From contig JAOXYB010062868.1 in the NCBI GenBank assembly GCA_028565635.1, positions 1 to 10,506 on the forward strand: a stretch of DNA of 10,506 nucleotides. Reading direction: 5' to 3'. The stretch comes from Phoronis ovalis. Its lineage: Eukaryota > Phoronida > Phoronidae. The notes under the pieces were generated by a model. It had not been told where the DNA came from and searched no databases. It saw nothing but the letters and a program-made list of their open reading frames with translations. The position numbers and the translations under genes were made by a program. This document shows, piece after piece, positions 6,001 to 10,506 of this stretch (its first letter is position 1; every line of letters begins with the position of its first letter).

Positions 6001-8194
6001 TAGAAACTGTGGTCTCATACTGCTGGCACTAAATGACATCTGTGCAGCAGTGGTTAGAGGAATATACTGGGCAGCATACTCTGGGAAAGTACTGGCATAT
6101 GATGTTGACATGGTCTGAGTAATATCACCTCCCATCTTTTCCGGTTTTTTGACATTCATAACGAAACATTTCTTTGATGTCATGTGACTGCTGAAAGAAC
6201 CTGAATGACTAAATCGCTTACCACAGTTTGGGCATTCAAATGGTTTCTCACCGGAATGGATTCTTATATGCTCTTTCAAATGATGCTTGAATTTGAATGC
6301 TTTCCCACACTCAGGACACTTGAACTTGCGCAGATCTGTGCTCTCATCATGACTTATCATATGTCGCTGGAGACGATAGACATTAGCGAATGTTTTGTGG
6401 CAGACGCTACAAATTTGGCATGTTGGTGAGTGGAATGCGACATGTTTGTCTAACTGTGACTTCAAAAGAAAGCTGGCACTACATTTTGGGCAAACATACT
6501 TGTGGATCTGGTCACTATGATGAGTGTGAATGTGTTCTCGTAGAATATAAAGGCGTGTAAAACCTTTGGTACAATGAGGACACTTAAACATGTACTCTCC
6601 ATTTACCAACTCCTTGTCATGGTCATCTGAAACAAACAGATAACCATATCACCAACAGTCTACAAGATTCAAACAATTTTTATCTGGGTAGAGCAACAAC
6701 GTAGCTTTCTTACACAGGATTACCTGCCTATAAAAATATCAATATCTAGTATATTGTATATAACAAAGCTTCATTTTCCTTTTCATTTCTGAATTTGTAG
6801 CTCAGTCAGTTTCTTGTTCATACTCTGCTATGAAATTCAGATTATTTGTTTTTGCCAGCCTTTGCATGGTTTTGCTGGACTGTCTGAAGTTTGAACATTT
6901 GTTTTGCTCAAATTGCCTAAAGTGATGATAAATTATACTTCTTTCAACTCTGTAACTTATATTCAGTCATATTTAAATGTTGATAGTTTGATACCATTAT
7001 AAGCAAGGGCCCCAAAGTTCCAATTTTAAACATGTCTATTTTCATTACTAATAATGATCAATTTAATGATAGTACTCTAGGTCAAACTTGGAAGACCGAC
7101 TGCAAAACAATTTGGGGAAACTTTACAGCTACACTTACCATCTTCTGTTGCCTCTGAACCAGCATCATCTTGATCACTAGGTGGCTCTGGAAAGATAACT
7201 GCTGTATCTGTGCGATTCAATAGTTCCTTTATCTTATCATCAACACCAACTGGCCTTGGACTCATTTCTCTCTCACTTGATGATTCTGCAAAATATAGGA
7301 ATTTCACAATAAAGTAGTAGTTCAATATCAAACAAATTATTTCAGAAAATGAAACAGGAATTTAAAATGCAAAGCATAAACTAACTGAATTATTTTTAAG
7401 AAAAATGGATATAACCATTTACCAAAAAACAACTTGTGTGTACCATTGTTACTCCAATGCTCTTAATAATTGAATTCAATATGCTATTACACCTGTCAAT
7501 TATACTATCAATTTCATTTTAAGTTTCAACATTATATTAATGTCTTCTGCACAAGAAATAATAAGCAAGACATGTGCAATGTAGACATGCCCATCACATT
7601 ACAGTGGTTTATACACAAGCAGTGTGGCTTGTAACTGCACATCACAATTTTTGAGGTAGTTCCCTTTAAGTTTTAAGAATCTTAAACATACTATCGGATA
7701 CAGTCTGCTTTGATAAAGCAAATATTTGTTTACTGAAACTATACTGACACAAGCCGAGCTAGTCTTACGTAAAAACAATGTTTTTTATCAATTCTTCTTT
7801 TGAAAACATTAATATAATGTTGAAATGTTAAAAGGAGCATTCTATTTGTTTTATTCAACTTTTCAATGCTAATTATTATTGATCCACTCCACTTGTGTAT
7901 TCTTTCACCTGGACTTTATTTCAATTTTGTTTCTAATTTTTACGTTTTTACTCTTTTCATTTTGTTTATATCAACTAATTTTTAAAAAAATAACTTTTTG
8001 ACCTGCACCTTTTGAACATTTCCCATCATCACCTAGATCTGATCTCTGTTCAACTTCTTCACCATTGTTCTCTATTTCCGTAGTAACATCTGATTTCTTA
8101 TCAACATCATCATTGGCATCTCCATTTTGGCACTCTGTGGGATTATCATTACAATCAGTACTGACTGGTTTAGCTGTGGCAGAGTCCACTTCTG
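2959..8194 (-). CDS. zfh1: ZEB/zfh1 zinc-finger homeodomain repressor, six exons, 5'-partial
   Basis: Spliced minus-strand CDS joining 8194-8009, 7285-7139, 6626-4552, 4266-4071, 3437-3303 and 3053-2959. The five introns have GT/AG ends and every phase joins (1,1,0,1,1), giving about 943 codons to a TGA at 2959-2961. Domain order is the ZEB/zfh1 signature: acidic N-terminus, DTAVIFPE motif, five-finger N-terminal cluster, central finger, homeodomain, PLDLS, three-finger C-terminal cluster. In known members the two finger clusters bind paired CACCT/E2-box sites and PLDLS recruits the CtBP corepressor, so a nuclear transcriptional repressor controlling mesoderm, neural or EMT-like programmes is expected. 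The N-terminus is missing: the first exon seen opens behind an acceptor and no family-type start is visible. Family assignment is very secure; the symbol follows Drosophila and orthology to ZEB1/ZEB2 is at family level. Confidence 0.95.
3303..3437 (-). CDS. zfh1: zfh1 exon: finger 8 and first half of finger 9
   Basis: A 135-nt exon after acceptor CTTTTTCCAG, ending at CAG/GTAGGG. It encodes [20 protein letters not shown]... (finger 8, 3358-3420), the canonical HSGEKPF linker, and [13 protein letters not shown], the zinc-binding Cys pair and loop of finger 9. The final G joins GT of the last exon to give Gly in FSHSG-SYSQH, so the intron interrupts finger 9 in its helix region. Sequence and phase agree with neighbours on both sides. 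Confidence 0.95.
3438..4070 (-). other. zfh1 intron, 633 nt
   Basis: Donor GTAAGG, acceptor CTTTTTCCAG. AT-rich, no embedded gene seen. It contains a 14-bp perfect palindrome (TTCTACTAGTAGAA, 3587-3600). Confidence 0.85.
4071..4266 (-). CDS. zfh1: zfh1 exon: basic NLS-like stretch and finger 7
   Basis: A 196-nt exon after acceptor TTGTTAG, ending at donor G/GTAAGG (GT at 4070-4069). It starts in phase 0 with [20 protein letters not shown], then [11 protein letters not shown] (about 4165-4197), a likely nuclear localisation signal, then the first finger of the C-terminal cluster ([20 protein letters not shown], Cys/Cys/His/His at 4137-4075). The wording MYACDxCDKxFxKxSSLxRHKYEH is the ZEB family form of this finger. 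The exon ends one base into the Gly codon of the HSG linker, so the intron falls exactly between fingers 7 and 8. Confidence 0.95.
4552..6626 (-). CDS. zfh1: zfh1 main exon: N-terminal fingers, central finger, homeodomain, CtBP motif
   Basis: A 2,075-nt exon between acceptor TCTGTTTGTTTCAG (starts 6626) and donor CAG/GTGAGC (ends 4552). After [13 protein letters not shown] it encodes fingers 1-5 (6166-6582), a Met/Pro/Tyr-rich linker, an acidic/Ser stretch, a central CCHC finger (5488-5553), an acidic SDEEDDGTE patch, a homeodomain (5182-5361), a Gln/Pro/Tyr-rich linker, PLDLSKK at 4915-4929, and a Ser/basic tail ending RLRKKSWRQ. This order is diagnostic of ZEB/zfh1. The open frame continues through the donor to a stop at about 4396, but the splice site and phase-0 join to the next exon (V-E-A-E-E) mark 4552 as the exon end. 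One exon holds most of the protein, including all five N-terminal fingers. Confidence 0.96.
4915..4929 (-). other. CtBP-binding motif PLDLS
   Basis: Encodes PLDLS within [11 protein letters not shown], an exact match to the CtBP corepressor docking motif that ZEB and zfh1 proteins carry downstream of the homeodomain. One clear copy is present; vertebrate ZEBs have several related copies. Confidence 0.9.
5182..5361 (-). other. Homeodomain, canonical
   Basis: Sixty residues from [20 protein letters not shown] to RRHG. Aligning WFQN to homeodomain positions 48-51 places Arg5, Phe8, Leu16, Tyr20, Trp48, Phe49, Gln50, Asn51 and Arg53 correctly, with the basic end RARDRRHGK. All core and DNA-contact residues are intact, unlike the degenerate vertebrate ZEB homeodomain, so sequence-specific DNA binding is plausible. 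Confidence 0.93.
5488..5553 (-). other. Central CCHC zinc finger
   Basis: Encodes [20 protein letters not shown] then LC, i.e. Cys-x2-Cys-x12-His-x4-Cys. The stretch [10 protein letters not shown] is the conserved form of the isolated middle finger of ZEB proteins, located before the homeodomain as here. It is flanked upstream by YESESEE and downstream by Ser/Thr-Pro and acidic residues. Confidence 0.88.
6166..6582 (-). other. N-terminal zinc finger cluster, five fingers
   Basis: Five Cys-x2-Cys-x12-His fingers: finger 1 6520-6582 ([19 protein letters not shown]), finger 2 6430-6492 ([19 protein letters not shown]), finger 3 6349-6411 ([20 protein letters not shown]), finger 4 6256-6318 ([19 protein letters not shown]), finger 5 6166-6234 ([20 protein letters not shown], last ligand Cys, so CCHC). 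Fingers 4 and 5 are joined by HSGEKPF and are nearly identical to the ZEB pair that contacts CACCT. All zinc ligands are present. Finger 3 has no counterpart in the four-finger vertebrate cluster. Confidence 0.95.
6627..7138 (-). other. zfh1 intron, 512 nt
   Basis: Donor GTAAGTGT and acceptor TCTGTTTGTTTCAG are both near consensus. Nothing else is recognisable. Confidence 0.85.
7139..7285 (-). CDS. zfh1: zfh1 exon: conserved DTAVIFPE motif
   Basis: A 147-nt exon between acceptor TATATTTTGCAG (exon starts 7285) and a near-consensus donor GTAAGTG at 7138. It encodes [20 protein letters not shown], then [17 protein letters not shown] and an acidic end (ATED). The block [18 protein letters not shown] matches the vertebrate ZEB segment just before the first fingers (ZEB1 has a VEEFL...[12 protein letters not shown] stretch by my recollection), so exon and frame are well supported although no folded domain is present. 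The exon starts and ends in phase 1 and could be skipped without a frameshift. The final G joins AT of the next exon to give Asp (ATED-D-DHDKE). Confidence 0.9.
7286..8008 (-). other. zfh1 intron, about 720 nt
   Basis: The donor end is uncertain by up to 24 nt (see the 8009-8194 exon); the acceptor is TATATTTTGCAG. It contains two E2-box motifs (CACCTG at 7490-7495 and 7906-7911). Confidence 0.65.
8009..8194 (-). CDS. zfh1: zfh1 exon: acidic N-terminal region (first exon seen)
   Basis: The exon follows a T-rich tract and TTTTACAG, with a tandem acceptor: the exon may start at 8194 or 8191. It encodes a low-complexity acidic stretch ([18 protein letters not shown], then [20 protein letters not shown]) with no fold I recognise. 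ZEB proteins have a similar poorly conserved acidic region here. The 3' end is uncertain: GT donors after 8033 (TAG/GTGATG), 8009 (AAG/GTGCAG) and 8003 (CAG/GTCAAA) all leave one G and join the next exon in the same frame; none is a strong consensus. I give 8009 as a compromise. With the 8194-8009 ends it is 186 nt, phase 1 at both ends. An ATG at 8208-8210 (MACFTAEV) could start translation if the exon extended upstream, but it lies in what looks like the polypyrimidine tract. Confidence 0.7.
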
Positions 8195-9604
8195 CTGTAA
8201 AACAAGCCATAAAACTGAAATCATGACAATATTATTACAAAATCCCCAGAATACTGTAAGCAAAAAAAAATTAACTAAGCCCATAATAAAATGCAAGTAC
8301 ATCCACAGTATAAGCTGTGTATGTATGCTGCCAGAAGTTTCAGTGTCTATTAACAGGTGTCACTAGTAATACTATGGTAGATCAAGGTAAAATGACAATC
8401 TTTCCACTTTGAATTAAGATAATTAATCCCAGCCAACAACATCCCATAAATGTTCCCATATCATTCAAATGTAGCCTGAAAGCAAACCAAATTAAAACCT
8501 GTGTTAATTTCACATCAAAGTCCTACGTCAGTGTACCTTTTTAATTGGTGATAAGAGGAACCAGGTGGTATAAACAAAATGAATTGGGTACCTTCTCCAG
8601 CAATTATTTTTAGAGTTAACCTGGTAAACAGATCAGTAATATTGGTAGAAAATGTAATCAGAATACCTTTCTGGCTTGATTAAAATACCTGTGGAGATTG
8701 CCGTTGATATAAACACAGGAAACTGCTAAAGGTATTAGAAAATAATTTAAATGAAAATATTTTACTCAGTTATACTTTCCCAAGTCTTTTGTGAGAAAAA
8801 AAGTCAAATGTCATTTTTACTTTCTCTAGCTCGCTCTCTGAGAATTTTATAACACACCTTTACAATAATACAAAAGATGATGCAGTCCCTAAAGATTTTA
8901 TACCAGATAGATCATACAGTTCCTAATTTGTACTCACTGTTTTACATATACATAACACATTTTCATAGTATTAGAAAGGTACTGCATTTCACATTCAATT
9001 AGCCGGAGTTGCGGGCAGTGCCCTTTTTGGACAACGAAAAAATTAAAAGTCCTTGAAAAACAATCCAATTATTGAGCAATTCATTAATATCAGGTGCCGT
9101 TCAACGAATTCAAGGTGTTTGTAGTGTACTGGTTCAACTTTAGTACGGTACAAAGGTGTGCTTTGTAGACAGGCTGGCATATGGTCACATGGTGCCATTT
9201 AACAAAGCGCACTTTGATGCAGAAACTTGCCAATAGCAGATTATTATTTACAAGTGATATTCTCTGTTGTAAGCTATTAGCAGTGTTTAACATATTTTAG
9301 TATATATAGTGCCTTATCTATCAACCATATTGTTCATCTTTAGTGATTTTATGAAGAGACATTGTTTACAATTAAAGTTGTCACAACTTTCCTTGGCAAG
9401 TTGATGTAAGATATTCTTTGTATATTTTAACATTCTACAAAATCTCTAAATGCCTATGGTAGTTACAGGTATAACCATAAACTATGGAAATAAAACAAAA
9501 AAATATGAACAGGACATGCAAATTGTTCAGAACAAAAACTTTAAAAATGATCATCATACAGTTTGCATCTGTCATCATCTGAAAACAAATGCTGAAGGTT
9601 TTAC

Positions 9605-9645
9605 ATCTTTATGTAGAAGCATATCTTCATCAGATTCCGATTGTC
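9605..9645 (-). CDS. Weak candidate upstream zfh1 exon (acidic SESDED motif)
   Basis: On the minus strand one frame reads LGQSESDEDMLLHKDVKPSA, from a possible acceptor (CACTAG, exon from 9645) to a possible donor (GAT/GTAAAA, end 9605). The acidic SESDEDMLLH resembles the N-terminal ZEB segment SDSDDEDKLHI, in the expected order upstream of the other exons. Against it: the donor leaves phase 0, whereas the 8194 exon needs phase 1, so an unseen intermediate exon would be required; the acceptor lacks a good pyrimidine tract; the piece is only 41 nt. It may be chance. Confidence 0.22.
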
Positions 9646-10360
9646 CTAGTGGCTTTAAATTTTAGAATTATACCTAAATCACCAACAAGGTGATAAAAAT
9701 TGGCGCCAGAGCTGCTGGAAATCTGCAGGTTCCTTGATGGCTTGCTGTGCAAAGAAGTTTTCATGGACATAAAGTATGAGCAATGAGCATACTCTAGTTG
9801 ATAATGTCACACAGCAATTAAATATTTTCCCAGGAGTTAATTACTGGAAGCTCTTTAAAATCAATGCAATCGAATAAAACTACTACAAATCTGTCACTGT
9901 CACTGTCAGGTTAGACAACATTTTCATATTTATTCAGAAGAACAGTAGGCAAAAATAGACTAATGCACCTTTTTATAGGGACACATCATAATATATATTC
10001 TATTGTTTTAAGTGATGTCAAAATATTTTCTTATACTTTCAAGCAGTTCCACCTGGAGTTTACATAGGCACATTGTTTTCTTAATGAAGCTTATCTAGAA
10101 TATTTTCAAAAATTCTAAAACAGAAGTGGAGGTTTTACAGAGGTATTTGGGTTAAGGGATGCAAACAACAGTCCCAAGGACATAAAATAAGTATTCCAAT
10201 AAAAGCCTCGCATTCTATTAAACTGATGTTAATTTTACTAATGACAGACACAGATTCATGATTCAAGTTTTAATAGTCAAAATTTATTTAAAATTATTTT
10301 TTTAGAACTTTGATACAATGATATAACTTATTATTTATTTTAGCACTAGACTTCAGGCTT

Positions 10361-10506
10361 GTTCCCACTGTTAAGTGCGCTCAACTTGGTGGCGTAAATA
10401 AAGCCCTCAAAAAATAAAGGACGGGTTTGCCGTTCCCACTACAAAATTCAAAGCGCGATTAAAGCCTACCGGGATATTTCTCCTGACGTCATTTGACACA
10501 CTTGTA
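10361..10506. repeat. Repeat-like CpG-containing block with CRE palindrome
   Basis: GTTCCCACT occurs twice 71 nt apart (10361-10369 and 10432-10440), each followed by a related G/C-rich element (AAGTGCGCTC; AAAGCGCGAT) and then TAAAGCC (10399-10405; 10460-10466). Composition and CpG content differ sharply from the flanks. It looks like the left part of a degenerate tandem repeat or short interspersed element cut by the window edge. It includes TGACGTCA at 10484-10491, a perfect CRE/ATF palindrome; a promoter is the alternative reading. Confidence 0.4.

Larger units (their letters stand above)
8195..10506 (-). other. Upstream zfh1 intron or 5' region
   Basis: No secure exon in 2.3 kb. Islands less AT-rich than the rest lie at about 9001-9220 and 9690-9765, plus the block after 10361. 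E2-box motifs occur at 8354-8359, 8562-8567, 9091-9096 and 10050-10055. A minus-strand open frame at 9090-9293 (67 codons) has somewhat coding-like stretches but no recognisable domain. Confidence 0.5.

Noticed and set aside
5313-6429. Other short open frames overlapping the main exon
   Set aside because: They are shadows in other frames of the finger and homeodomain coding sequence.
7131-8030. Similar wording DGKCSK / DGKCSCK at the ends of the two N-terminal exons, suggesting exon duplication
   Set aside because: In the second case KCSCK lies past a strong donor and is intronic; the rest of the two exons does not align.
9450-9665. Plus-strand 71-codon open frame
   Set aside because: It has no family resemblance, and the most coding-like part is better read on the minus strand (SESDED motif).
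9892-9909. TGTCAC short tandem repeat
   Set aside because: Only about three copies; too short to mean anything.
1-10506. tRNA, rRNA, CRISPR array, bacterial operon or complete transposon
   Set aside because: No tRNA box sequences, spaced repeats, ribosome-binding sites or transposase/reverse transcriptase motifs were seen on either strand.

Overview
The window is eukaryotic nuclear DNA, almost certainly from an invertebrate bilaterian animal. It is AT-rich (roughly two thirds A+T by eye) and carries one intron-containing gene on the minus strand with GT...AG splice sites. The gene is a clear ZEB/zfh1 family transcription factor (zinc finger E-box-binding homeobox; Drosophila zfh1, vertebrate ZEB1/ZEB2). 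A canonical homeodomain and nine zinc fingers fit an invertebrate better than a vertebrate. I cannot name the phylum or species.

Layout on the minus strand, in transcription order (high to low coordinates). 8195-10506 is upstream or intronic sequence; it holds a weak candidate upstream exon near 9605-9645, two GC-richer islands, E2-box motifs, and a repeat-like right edge with a perfect CRE palindrome. Then come six coding exons: 8009-8194 (acidic N-terminal region), 7139-7285 (carries the family motif DTAVIFPE), 4552-6626 (a 2,075-nt exon with five N-terminal fingers, a central finger, the homeodomain and the CtBP-binding motif PLDLS), 4071-4266 (nuclear localisation signal and finger 7), 3303-3437 (finger 8 and half of finger 9) and 2959-3053 (rest of finger 9, short tail, stop). 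All reading phases join, giving about 943 codons plus a missing N-terminus. A poly(A) signal lies at 2838-2843.

1389-2837 is apparently intergenic. At 1347-1388 there is a probable first coding exon of a second, unidentified minus-strand gene, with a strong start context; its remaining exons would lie mostly to the left of the window. The leftmost 1.3 kb shows no convincing coding sequence, but has a C-rich patch and two hairpins.

By family knowledge the protein binds bipartite E2-box sites through its two finger clusters and represses transcription by recruiting CtBP. I see no bacterial features, CRISPR array, RNA gene, complete transposon or novel multigene system. The points worth follow-up are features of this ZEB protein, its splicing options and possible autoregulation.
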